This document shows, piece after piece, positions 28,172 through 36,632 of a stretch of DNA of 64,000 nucleotides (the first letter of the stretch is position 1; each line of letters starts with the position of its first letter). The notes under the pieces were generated by a model. The model was not told the origin of the DNA and searched no databases. It saw nothing but the letters and a program-made list of their open reading frames with translations. The DNA comes from Pseudobacteroides sp. Lineage in GTDB: Bacteria; Bacillota; Clostridia; Acetivibrionales; DSM-2933. The stretch is from NCBI RefSeq assembly GCF_036567765.1, contig NZ_DATCTU010000032.1:1-64000 (forward strand), written 5' to 3'. A program made the position numbers and the translations under genes.

Positions 28172-29056
28172 TTACAGGTGAGGTATAGAATCTATGAATT
28201 TTGAGGAAGCCTTTGAAAGCGGGACCGATTTCATGGAAATAATGCCTAGCTTTCTTATAGGCAAATCTTCTTCTGTTAAGACCTCAAAAAGCTCATTTTT
28301 GTTGAGGGAATCCGCAGCACTTTCTTTTAGTACACAGGCTATTCCAAAGCCGATTTTTGCGAAATCAACAAGAAGGTCGACGCTTTCCAATTCGATTTCA
28401 GGGGTTATGAATACACCTGCTTCCTTAAAGAAGCTATCCATATTACGCCTTGTAGAGCTGTTTTTTTCCAGCATTAAAAGAGGATAGCGGGACAAATCTT
28501 TAAAGCTGATGCTTTTTCCCATAAGCTCATAATACTTATCCGATGCAACAAAAATATCTTGAACACTCATAAATTCCCTGACATCCACATCATCAGAATC
28601 CACTGGAAGTGTTACAATGCCGAAATCCACTATTCCATTTTTCAAAAGGTTTAGTATTTGTGAGGAGGTCCTGTTTATAACATGAATTTTAATTTTTGGG
28701 TAAAGGGTATTGAATTGCTCCAAATAAGGTACAAGGTGATAGCGGCAAACTGTATCGCTGGCACCTATTCTTATTTCTCCTGCATCCATATTCTGTATTT
28801 CAAATAATTTGTGCTCTGCAGTTTTTATAAAATTGTATGCCTGTTCAACATGAGTCAATAAAAGGCTACCCTCACTGGTCAGAACCATCTGTTTTCCTTT
28901 TCTGACAAACAGCTTAATTCCCAACTTGCCTTCTAGGCTTTTAACAGATTGGCTCACAGCAGATTGGGAAATAAAAAGCTTCCCAGATGCTGATGAAAAG
29001 CTTTCGGATTTAGCGGCATGATAAAAAATTTTGTAAAGCTCAAAGTTTATATCCAT
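28172..29056 (-). CDS. LysR-family transcriptional regulator
   Basis: 294 residues. N-terminal winged helix (FYHAAKSESFSSASGKLFISQSAVSQSVKSLEGKLG), then a periplasmic-binding-like effector domain (about 90-290). Closest in feel to CysL/YtlI-type or nitrogen-assimilation LysR proteins of clostridia, but no effector can be named. It diverges from purL with a 117-nt gap; LysR proteins often control the divergent gene, yet purL is usually under PurR or riboswitch control, so that link is only a possibility. Confidence 0.9.
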   Translation of the reverse strand: MDINFELYKIFYHAAKSESFSSASGKLFISQSAVSQSVKSLEGKLGIKLFVRKGKQMVLTSEGSLLLTHVEQAYNFIKTAEHKLFEIQNMDAGEIRIGASDTVCRYHLVPYLEQFNTLYPKIKIHVINRTSSQILNLLKNGIVDFGIVTLPVDSDDVDVREFMSVQDIFVASDKYYELMGKSISFKDLSRYPLLMLEKNSSTRRNMDSFFKEAGVFITPEIELESVDLLVDFAKIGFGIACVLKESAADSLNKNELFEVLTEEDLPIRKLGIISMKSVPLSKASSKFIDSIPHL

Positions 29057-29173
29057 AAGTTATCCTTATAAAACATATTAGTATTATTAATTTTACTTAT
29101 TTATAATATCATATTATAATAATAGTGTAAAACTTGGAGACCTAAGATTGTTATTTAAATGGGGGATATATAA

Positions 29174-32100
29174 ATGAACAGGATAGTTAGAAGGATTTTT
29201 GTTGAAAAGAAGAAAGGGTTTGACATAGAGGCAAACGGTCTTTACAAGGACCTAAAGAAGAACCTTAAGCTTGAAGGGTTAAAGTCCGTGAGAATAATAA
29301 ACCGTTATGATGTTGAAGGTGTATCTGATGAAGAGTATGATGCAGCAAGAAGAATAATATTTTCAGAGCCTCCTGTTGACAGTGTTTGTGATGAAAAGAT
29401 AGATTTGGAAAGCAACAGTAAACTTATAGCTATCGAATACCTTCCTGGGCAATATGATCAGAGGGCTGACTCAGCTTCCCAATGTGTTCAGATACTTACA
29501 GAGGGTGAAAGGCCGCAGATAAAGGTGGCAAAGCTTATTGTTTTGGAAGGACAAGTATCTGATGAAGAATACCTGAAGGTAAAGAATTACTGTATAAACC
29601 CTGTTGAGTGTCAGGAAGCAAAGCTTGATAAGCCTTCTACATTGGATGTAGAAGTGCAGATGCCTGACGATGTAGAAGAGCTTGATGGGTTTATTGAGAT
29701 GGATGATGAAAAGCTCTTGGGATTTATGACAGAAATGGGATTAGCTATGTCCTTTGAGGATCTAAAGTTCTGCAGGCAGTACTTTAAGGAAGAAGAAAAA
29801 AGAAATCCTTCCGTTACAGAAATCAAGGTTATTGACACCTACTGGTCGGACCACTGCAGACACACTACATTCCTTACCGAAATTAAAAAAGTAGATATAG
29901 AGAAAGGCATATATACAGATGCAATAGACAAGGCATACAAGACATATTTGGACTCAAGAGGCTATGTTTATGAAAACAAAAACAAGGACATTTGCCTTAT
30001 GGATATAGCCACAATTGCCATGAAGGAGTTTAAAAAGAGAGGCATGCTGGAGGACCTGGATGTTTCAGACGAAATAAATGCCTGCAGTATAGTAGTAAAT
30101 GTAGATGTAGATGGAAAGAATGAAGAATGGCTGGTAATGTTTAAGAACGAGACCCATAATCACCCGACAGAGATAGAGCCCTTTGGCGGAGCGGCAACCT
30201 GCCTTGGGGGGGCAATAAGAGACCCTCTTTCAGGTCGTTCATATGTCTATCAGGCAATGCGTGTTACAGGAAGCGGCGATCCAAGAACCAGCGTGGAAGA
30301 TACTATACCGGGAAAGCTCCCTCAGAGGAAAATAACAACAGGTGCAGCAGCGGGCTACAGTTCTTACGGTAATCAAATCGGGCTTGCTACAGGCCAGGTT
30401 GCCGAGGTTTATGACGAAGGCTTTGTTGCAAAAAGGATGGAAATAGGTGCCGTTATAGGTGCTGCACCAAAGAAAAATGTAATAAGAAAGTCCCCTCAAG
30501 CTGGAGATGTAATTATACTTTTAGGAGGCAGAACAGGCCGTGACGGCTGCGGCGGAGCTACAGGATCATCAAAGGAGCACACTGAAGAGTCCCTTCTTAC
30601 TTGCGGTGCTGAAGTGCAAAAGGGTAATCCTCCTACCGAAAGAAAGATACAGAGGCTCTTTAGAAAGCAGGAAGTAAGCAGCATGATCAAAAAATGCAAC
30701 GACTTTGGAGCAGGAGGAGTTTCTGTTGCCATAGGGGAGCTGGCTGACGGTCTGATAATAAATCTTGATGCGGTTCCTAAAAAGTATGAAGGGCTTGACG
30801 GAACTGAGCTTGCTATCTCGGAATCCCAGGAAAGAATGGCGGTTGTCGTAGATAAGGAAAATGTAGAGGCATTTATAAATGCCGCCAGGGAAGAAAATCT
30901 TGAGGCAGTAGTGGTTGCTGAAGTTACTGAGTTAAACAGGCTCAGGATGAACTGGAGAAATAAAACAATTGTTAATATAAGCAGAGACTTTTTAAATACC
31001 AATGGTGTAAAGCAAAATTCCGAGGTTTTTGTTGAGGCCCCTGTTATGGAGGACAATTACTTCAACAAACTGCCGGATGAAGTTTTAGCCGGAGCCGATA
31101 TAGAAACCAAGTGGCTCAATAACCTTTCACGCCTTAATGTATGCAGTCAGAAAGGACTTGTTGAAAGATTTGATGGAACTATAGGTGCAGGCTCGGTGCT
31201 GCTGCCATTTGGAGGAAAATATCAGTTAAGTCCCCAGGAAGGAATGGCTGCAAAAATACCTTTATTAAGTGGCGATACCAGCACTGGTACGTTGATGACG
31301 TTTGGGTACAACCCTGCCATTGCAAAATGGAGTCCGTTCCATGGTGCCGTTTTTGCTGTAATCGAGTCAGTTGCAAAGATTGTTGCGTTAGGCGGGGATT
31401 ATGAAAAAGCAAGGCTCACATTACAGGAGTATTTCGAGAAACTTGGCAAGGATCCTCAGAAATGGGGTAAGCCTTTTAGTGCATTGCTAGGTGCATATAT
31501 GGCTCAAAAGAACCTTGGTATTCCTGCAATAGGCGGGAAAGACAGCATGTCTGGTACCTTCAAGGATATGACTGTTCCTCCGACTCTTGTATCTTTTGCA
31601 GTGGCTGCTGTAAATGTAAATGACGTAGTATCTTGTGAGTTTAAGGAAACAGACAGTCAGGTTGTAATGATAAAGGCGTTAAGGGACAAGGATGAGGTTC
31701 CTCAGTTTGACAGCTTGAAGGCAGGTTTTAAAAAAATTAGTGAGCTTATTAAATCAGGTAAGGTGTTGGCTGCCAGCACGGTTAAGGCAGGAGGTGCTGC
31801 TGAGGCCGTCAGTAAAATGTGTTTTGGAAACATGATTGGAATGAAGTTTGACGACAGCCTGGATTATAGTGATTTGTTTAAGCCCGAAATAGGATCAATT
31901 ATTCTTGAAGTGCCGGGGAATACTAACCTTAAAGACGCTTTTGGTGAGACCGAATATGTTTTGTTGGGACATACACAAAAAGAGGAGTTTATAAATGTGA
32001 GCGGTACCGGTATAGGCCTTGAAAAAGCGTTGGAAAGTTGGGAAAACACCCTTGAGAGAATCTTCCCTACAAGGGCTGAGGAAAATGCCGGCAAACCTAA

Positions 32101-32950
32101 ACAATACCTGTGCCAGAGCAGGAACAACAAAATATCAGGCTTAAGCATAGCAAAACCAAGAATATTTATTCCTGTTTTCCCCGGAACCAATTGCGAGTAT
32201 GATACAGCTAAGGTATTTGAGAAAGCAGGAGGAGCTGCGGATGTACTTGTAATTAAAAACCTTTCTTCCCATGAGATCGAAGAATCCATAGAGCTCATGG
32301 TTAAGAAAATAAATAATTCCCAAATTATCATGATTCCTGGAGGCTTTAGCGGCGGGGACGAACCTGACGGTTCAGGAAAATTTATAGCTACCGCGTTTAG
32401 AAACCCCTATGTTAAAGAGGCGGTTATGAACCTTCTAAACCAGAGGGATGGATTGATGCTTGGTATATGCAACGGATTCCAGGCCCTTATAAAGCTGGGG
32501 CTTGTTCCATATGGAGAGATAAGGGATCTTACAGATGACAGTCCTACGCTTACATTTAATACCATCGGCCGCCATGTATCCTGCATGGTTAGGACAAAAA
32601 CCGTATCGGTAAAGTCGCCGTGGTTTAATAATGTTAACGCAGGGGATATTCATACAATAGCAGTTTCACATGGTGAGGGCAGATTTGTTGCTAATGAGGC
32701 AATATTAAAGGAAATGGAAAACAATGGACAGATTGCTACCCAATATGTTGATCTTGATGGAAACCCGACATATGATATAAGGTTTAATCCAAATGGTTCC
32801 ATAGAAGCTATAGAGGGTATTACAAGCCCGGATGGTAGGGTTTTGGGTAAAATGGGTCACTCTGAAAGGATCGGAACCAACGTAATTAAAAACGTTCCTG
32901 GAGAAAAGGACCAGAAGTTATTTGAAGCAGGAGTCGAATATTTTAAATAA
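29174..32950 (+). CDS. purL: Phosphoribosylformylglycinamidine synthase, single-chain
   Basis: 1258 residues, the long form with synthetase and glutaminase in one chain. The synthetase half has DTYWSDHCRHTTF, FKNETHNHPTEIEPFGGAATCLGG and the PurM-like repeats. The class I glutamine amidotransferase starts near residue 994 (PVFPGTNCEYDTAKVFEKAGG); its nucleophile is Cys1099 in MLGICNGFQAL, with His in VSHGEGRF. It converts FGAR and glutamine to FGAM in purine synthesis. No PurS or PurQ is needed. No other pur gene is near, which is unusual for clostridia. A TATAAT at 29115 may be its -10, with a poor -35. Confidence 0.95.
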   Translation: MNRIVRRIFVEKKKGFDIEANGLYKDLKKNLKLEGLKSVRIINRYDVEGVSDEEYDAARRIIFSEPPVDSVCDEKIDLESNSKLIAIEYLPGQYDQRADSASQCVQILTEGERPQIKVAKLIVLEGQVSDEEYLKVKNYCINPVECQEAKLDKPSTLDVEVQMPDDVEELDGFIEMDDEKLLGFMTEMGLAMSFEDLKFCRQYFKEEEKRNPSVTEIKVIDTYWSDHCRHTTFLTEIKKVDIEKGIYTDAIDKAYKTYLDSRGYVYENKNKDICLMDIATIAMKEFKKRGMLEDLDVSDEINACSIVVNVDVDGKNEEWLVMFKNETHNHPTEIEPFGGAATCLGGAIRDPLSGRSYVYQAMRVTGSGDPRTSVEDTIPGKLPQRKITTGAAAGYSSYGNQIGLATGQVAEVYDEGFVAKRMEIGAVIGAAPKKNVIRKSPQAGDVIILLGGRTGRDGCGGATGSSKEHTEESLLTCGAEVQKGNPPTERKIQRLFRKQEVSSMIKKCNDFGAGGVSVAIGELADGLIINLDAVPKKYEGLDGTELAISESQERMAVVVDKENVEAFINAAREENLEAVVVAEVTELNRLRMNWRNKTIVNISRDFLNTNGVKQNSEVFVEAPVMEDNYFNKLPDEVLAGADIETKWLNNLSRLNVCSQKGLVERFDGTIGAGSVLLPFGGKYQLSPQEGMAAKIPLLSGDTSTGTLMTFGYNPAIAKWSPFHGAVFAVIESVAKIVALGGDYEKARLTLQEYFEKLGKDPQKWGKPFSALLGAYMAQKNLGIPAIGGKDSMSGTFKDMTVPPTLVSFAVAAVNVNDVVSCEFKETDSQVVMIKALRDKDEVPQFDSLKAGFKKISELIKSGKVLAASTVKAGGAAEAVSKMCFGNMIGMKFDDSLDYSDLFKPEIGSIILEVPGNTNLKDAFGETEYVLLGHTQKEEFINVSGTGIGLEKALESWENTLERIFPTRAEENAGKPKQYLCQSRNNKISGLSIAKPRIFIPVFPGTNCEYDTAKVFEKAGGAADVLVIKNLSSHEIEESIELMVKKINNSQIIMIPGGFSGGDEPDGSGKFIATAFRNPYVKEAVMNLLNQRDGLMLGICNGFQALIKLGLVPYGEIRDLTDDSPTLTFNTIGRHVSCMVRTKTVSVKSPWFNNVNAGDIHTIAVSHGEGRFVANEAILKEMENNGQIATQYVDLDGNPTYDIRFNPNGSIEAIEGITSPDGRVLGKMGHSERIGTNVIKNVPGEKDQKLFEAGVEYFK

Positions 32951-32996
32951 GAAATGTGATCAATATTATTTATTAATAAGAAAGAGGGAATATGGA

Positions 32997-33518
32997 ATGG
33001 CAAATAATCCGATTGCAACAATAGAAATGGAAAACGGAAATAAGATCAAGGTGGAACTGTATCCCAATATAGCACCTAATACGGTAAGAAATTTTATTTC
33101 TCTTTCACAAAAAGGTTTTTATAACGGTCTTATTTTTCACAGGGTTATTCCTGACTTTATGATTCAGGGAGGCTGCCCTGAAGGAAGCGGTATTGGAGGA
33201 CCTGGCTACAGCATTCGCGGGGAATTTTCCCAGAACGGGCACACAAATAACCTAAAGCACCAGAGGGGTGTAATCTCCATGGCGAGATCAAGGATGCCCA
33301 ACTCTGCAGGATCACAATTCTTTATAATGGTAAAAAATTCTCCTCACTTAGACGGACAATATGCATCCTTCGGCTCTGTTCTTGAGGGTATTGAGGAAGT
33401 GGACAAAATAGTGTCTGTCAAAACAGATTACAATGATAGGCCCCTTGAGGATCAAAAGATAAAGAGCATTACAGTGGACACCTTCGGTGAAGACTACGGC
33501 GAAGTAGAAAAAGCCTAG
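32997..33518 (+). CDS. Cyclophilin-type peptidyl-prolyl isomerase
   Basis: 173 residues. Cyclophilin signatures: NFISLSQKGFYNGLIFHRVIPDFMIQGGCP, then GVISMARSRMPNSAGSQFFIM and LDGQYASFGSVLEG. No signal peptide, so it is cytoplasmic. ATG at 32997 has AAGAGGGA upstream; the longer frame begins inside purL. Lies 46 nt after purL and ends at a strong terminator, so it is probably the last gene of that transcript. Confidence 0.93.
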   Translation: MANNPIATIEMENGNKIKVELYPNIAPNTVRNFISLSQKGFYNGLIFHRVIPDFMIQGGCPEGSGIGGPGYSIRGEFSQNGHTNNLKHQRGVISMARSRMPNSAGSQFFIMVKNSPHLDGQYASFGSVLEGIEEVDKIVSVKTDYNDRPLEDQKIKSITVDTFGEDYGEVEKA

Positions 33519-33531
33519 CTAGAGAAATATA

Positions 33532-33585
33532 AAAAAACTCCACGTTTCACTTATGCAATATTGTTGTGAAACCGTGGAGTTTTTT
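33532..33585. terminator. Terminator between cyclophilin gene and sleB
   Basis: A long hairpin, AAAAAACTCCACG-TTTCAC pairing with GTGAAACCGTGGAGTTTTTT (one bulged base), 15-base loop. A-tract on the left and T-tract on the right make it work for both convergent genes. Confidence 0.88.
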
Positions 33586-33631
33586 AATAAAGATCAATGT
33601 TACAAACGAATATATAGGAATGTGTAGAAGA

Positions 33632-34339
33632 CTATACCCCAAAAACATGTTTTCCAATTTGAGTTACTATTTTTCTCGACCATATCCACTTGCTTGTAGC
33701 TGTGGCTGGGTTCCAGTAAAACACACAGCCATAAGTAGGGTCCCATCCGTTTAAGGCATCTGCTGCCGCCTTAATTGACTGTTGATCCGGTTCAAGATTA
33801 ATTTGACCGTCAGAAACAGCATCAAAGGCTCCGGGTTCATAAATTACCCCTGCTATGGTTTTAGGAAATCTTCCATCCCTTGTCCTATTAAGAATTACAG
33901 CACCAACGGCAACTCTTCCTGTATACGATTCGCCCCTGGCCTCTCCATGTATCAGCCGTGCTAGCAAATAGGTATCTCCGTTATTGGAATAATTGTTTTT
34001 AGTACTAACGGTTGTTTCACCTGTTGGAAGGCCCAGTGCTGCCAATGTTTTAGGACCTACGATCCCATCCGCGGATAATCCGTTTTTTGATTGGAAGTAA
34101 GTAACTGCTTTATAAGTGTTATAACCATAGATACCGTCTACAATATCGTTGTAATAACCCCAGTTGTAAAGTTTTGACTGTATATCTATAACTTCTTGTC
34201 CTCGTGAACCGTAATAGGACAGTGCAGCCTTGCTAAAGCCATAAAAATCGGATATTGTTTCCCTATACACCGTTGCCAGGCAAAGTGCCAAACATAAAAC
34301 AAGTGCTATTATTGATGATAGATATCTTTTTTTAAACAA
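33632..34339 (-). CDS. sleB: Spore cortex-lytic enzyme SleB
   Basis: 235 residues. An N-terminal signal/anchor (SSIIALVLCLALCLATV), a peptidoglycan-binding domain (about 40-105: GSRGQEVIDIQSKLYNWGYY...GIVGPKTLAALGL) and a C-terminal Hydrolase_2 domain (LLARLIHGEARGESYTGRVAVGAVILNR, catalytic Glu in GEARGE). SleB is a lytic transglycosylase that degrades cortex during germination. It implies endospore formation. No ypeB gene follows, which is the usual partner. Confidence 0.92.
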   Translation of the reverse strand: MFKKRYLSSIIALVLCLALCLATVYRETISDFYGFSKAALSYYGSRGQEVIDIQSKLYNWGYYNDIVDGIYGYNTYKAVTYFQSKNGLSADGIVGPKTLAALGLPTGETTVSTKNNYSNNGDTYLLARLIHGEARGESYTGRVAVGAVILNRTRDGRFPKTIAGVIYEPGAFDAVSDGQINLEPDQQSIKAAADALNGWDPTYGCVFYWNPATATSKWIWSRKIVTQIGKHVFGV

Positions 34340-34495
34340 TTTACTCTCCCTCGCTATTATAGTTTAGTGTTTTAAAAGTAATTATTAGCTGGAATACATA
34401 AATTATTATTTGTAATTTGACATAATTAATTCAAAAACTTTATGCAAGGTAAAAAATAAAGTTCATTATGATATATTAAAACTCTTAATATATTT

Positions 34496-35737
34496 TCAAT
34501 GATGAGTTTTCTTTTTTAGTGGGAGAGTTATGTGAAAACATGAACCCTGGCCAGATACGCTATTGACGCTGATATGGCCATGATGCTCATTAACAATAAT
34601 TTTTGCTATCGACAGTCCAAGACCTGTCCCTCCGCTTGTGCTGGATCTGGAAGAATCTACACGGTAAAAACGCTCAAAAATCTTATTAAGATGTTCTTTT
34701 GGGATACCGAGGCCTGTATCTGAAACATTAATTTCTACATTTGTATCTATCTGTTTAAGCGAAACTTTTATTTGGCCGCCTGAGGGCGTATATTTTACAG
34801 CATTGTCCAGCAGAATTGTTATTAGCTGTTTGATTCTGGTTTCATTGCCGTAAAAGTTTACATCATGTTCAATATCATCTATTATATTGACATTGTTACC
34901 GTCACAAAGAAGCTTGAAGGAAATAATGGTTTCCTTACAGATAATATCCAATGGAAAATAGGCCTTTTCAACCTGAGATTCACCTGCATCCGATCTGGCA
35001 ATAAAAAGCAGGTCATTTACCAGTTTGGTCATCCTGGCATTTTCGGCTTTTATGTTTTCAAGCCAATGCAATTGGTTTTCTACAGTATCTTCCTTGTTGC
35101 TCATCACAAGCTCCAGGTTTGTTTGAACTACCGCTAAAGGGGTTCTTAGCTCATGAGAAGCATCAGCAACAAAATCCCTTTGCCGTTCCCATGACTGTCT
35201 TACAGGTATAAGAGCCCTGTTAGCCATAAAAAGGCTGGCAAGGAATGTTATGAGAACTGTGATTATTCCGATGGTTACAATGACGGTGAGCAGCTTTTTC
35301 AGCATTTGTGACTCAGGCTGCGTATTATAAAACACTATTTTTAAAAGGTCATTTCTGAAATTGGAATACGACTTTAAAAACCTGAAACTTACACCATCAA
35401 TTTTTATATATGAGAAATCTTGGCCAACCTCCATGGTTTTATCAACAAGAGCATATATTTCTTCATGTGAATTGGTTAGATTAGGTGAGGTATCTACTAT
35501 GTTGCCGACACTGTCAACCACTACAAAAAAATAGTTGGGATCAAGTGGCCTTGCTCTGGTAATAAACGGGCTATATCTGAATCTATCATTTGAGGCTATG
35601 GCTCTCATCATTTTTTCAGACTGGTTTGATATACTGTGCTGCATAACAATATAAACACCTGAAAGAAGAAACAGGAAAATAAGTCCGGTAACTATTGTAT
35701 TTGTGAGAGTAAGCTTTAACCTTAAACCGTTAAACAT
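34496..35737 (-). CDS. Sensor histidine kinase
   Basis: 413 residues. Two transmembrane helices (about 13-33 and 150-172) flank an extracellular sensor of about 115 residues. HAMP is missing or minimal. The H-box ASHELRTPL carries His195; the N-box is NAVKYTP, G1 DTGLGIP and G2 GTGLGLS. Its start overlaps the response regulator gene by 8 nt. It lies divergent to the exporter operon and very probably controls it. Confidence 0.92.
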   Translation of the reverse strand: MFNGLRLKLTLTNTIVTGLIFLFLLSGVYIVMQHSISNQSEKMMRAIASNDRFRYSPFITRARPLDPNYFFVVVDSVGNIVDTSPNLTNSHEEIYALVDKTMEVGQDFSYIKIDGVSFRFLKSYSNFRNDLLKIVFYNTQPESQMLKKLLTVIVTIGIITVLITFLASLFMANRALIPVRQSWERQRDFVADASHELRTPLAVVQTNLELVMSNKEDTVENQLHWLENIKAENARMTKLVNDLLFIARSDAGESQVEKAYFPLDIICKETIISFKLLCDGNNVNIIDDIEHDVNFYGNETRIKQLITILLDNAVKYTPSGGQIKVSLKQIDTNVEINVSDTGLGIPKEHLNKIFERFYRVDSSRSSTSGGTGLGLSIAKIIVNEHHGHISVNSVSGQGSCFHITLPLKKKTHH

Positions 35738-36413
35738 TATTATCCTCCCTGAATGAATAGCCTATACCTCTTATAGTTTCAATGCGTACACCTGTATCCT
35801 TAAGATTAAGCTTTTTTCTAAGATAATAGATATAAATTTCTATATTGTTCATATCAACATCGGAGTCAAAGCCCCAAACCCTGCTTAGTATCTGATCCCT
35901 GGAAATGACTTTTCCCTTATTGCGGATTAATAGCTCCAAAAGCTGGGATTCCTTAAGAGTCAGCTTGATTATTTGGTCATTCATTGTTACTTCACAGTTT
36001 AAAGGATCCAGCTCAAATTGGGAAGTTTTGAGGTTAGTGCTTTGTATCTGTTCACTCTTTCTGCGGCTAAGTGCTCTTATCCGTGCTAAAAGCTCATCGG
36101 TTGAAAATGGCTTTACAAGATAGTCATCAGCACCTGAATCCAAGCCTTCAACACGGTCCTTTATTTCATCTTTAGCCGTAAGAATCAATACAGGGGTGCT
36201 TATATTTTGCTTCCTTAAGTCACGTAAAACAGCAAGTCCTTCTTTTCCGGGAAGCATTCTGTCAAGTATAATAACATCATAAATATTGCATTCTGCCATT
36301 TCCTGACCTGAGGGTCCGTCAAACGCTGCATCTACAAGATAATTGTTCTTCCTCAGAATATAAGAAAGTGCTTCGGATAATCTGCGTTCATCTTCAACTA
36401 ATAGAAGTCTCAT
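35730..36413 (-). CDS. OmpR-family response regulator
   Basis: 227 residues. Receiver domain with Asp51 in DVIILDRMLPG as phosphorylation site, acidic pair in VEDE and the conserved Lys in LVKPFS. C-terminal winged helix (LTLKESQLLELLIRNKGKVISRDQIL...NIEIYIYYLRKKL). Its partner kinase follows with 8 nt overlap. Direct repeats in the intergenic region (36561) look like its binding sites. Confidence 0.94.
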   Translation of the reverse strand: MRLLLVEDERRLSEALSYILRKNNYLVDAAFDGPSGQEMAECNIYDVIILDRMLPGKEGLAVLRDLRKQNISTPVLILTAKDEIKDRVEGLDSGADDYLVKPFSTDELLARIRALSRRKSEQIQSTNLKTSQFELDPLNCEVTMNDQIIKLTLKESQLLELLIRNKGKVISRDQILSRVWGFDSDVDMNNIEIYIYYLRKKLNLKDTGVRIETIRGIGYSFREDNNV

Positions 36414-36560
36414 TTGTATTTCCCCTTCGTTATGGCATTAAAAATATATTTCATTATTACATTTTAACATTCAATAATTATTTTAGATCACTTTTCTTTA
36501 AATTTCCTTAAATTCTATGTAGAGCAGTGTTTTAAAAATAATAAAATTTTCCGATACTTT

Positions 36561-36600
36561 TTAAGGATTTTCTAAGGTTTGTTTATTAGAATTGTAAAAT
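36561..36600 (+). promoter_or_regulatory. Likely response-regulator sites and promoter of the exporter operon
   Basis: TTAAGG (36561) and CTAAGG (36572) are spaced exactly 11 bp, as for OmpR-type dimers. The second half-site falls where a -35 should be for the -10 TAAAAT (36595-36600, 17-base gap). No good -35 is present. This is the usual layout of a promoter that needs its activator. A further pair TTTAAATTTCC / TTAAATTC lies near 36497. Confidence 0.55.
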
Positions 36601-36632
36601 GAGTGAAAAACATTATGCAGGAGGTAAATATT

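Noticed and set aside
29057..29173. LysR protein as regulator of the divergent purL
   Set aside because: The layout fits, but no clear LysR box was seen and purL is normally controlled by purine sensing.
30496..31056. 186-residue antisense frame inside purL
   Set aside because: It is Ser-rich, a mirror of the codon pattern of purL, and shows no start signal.
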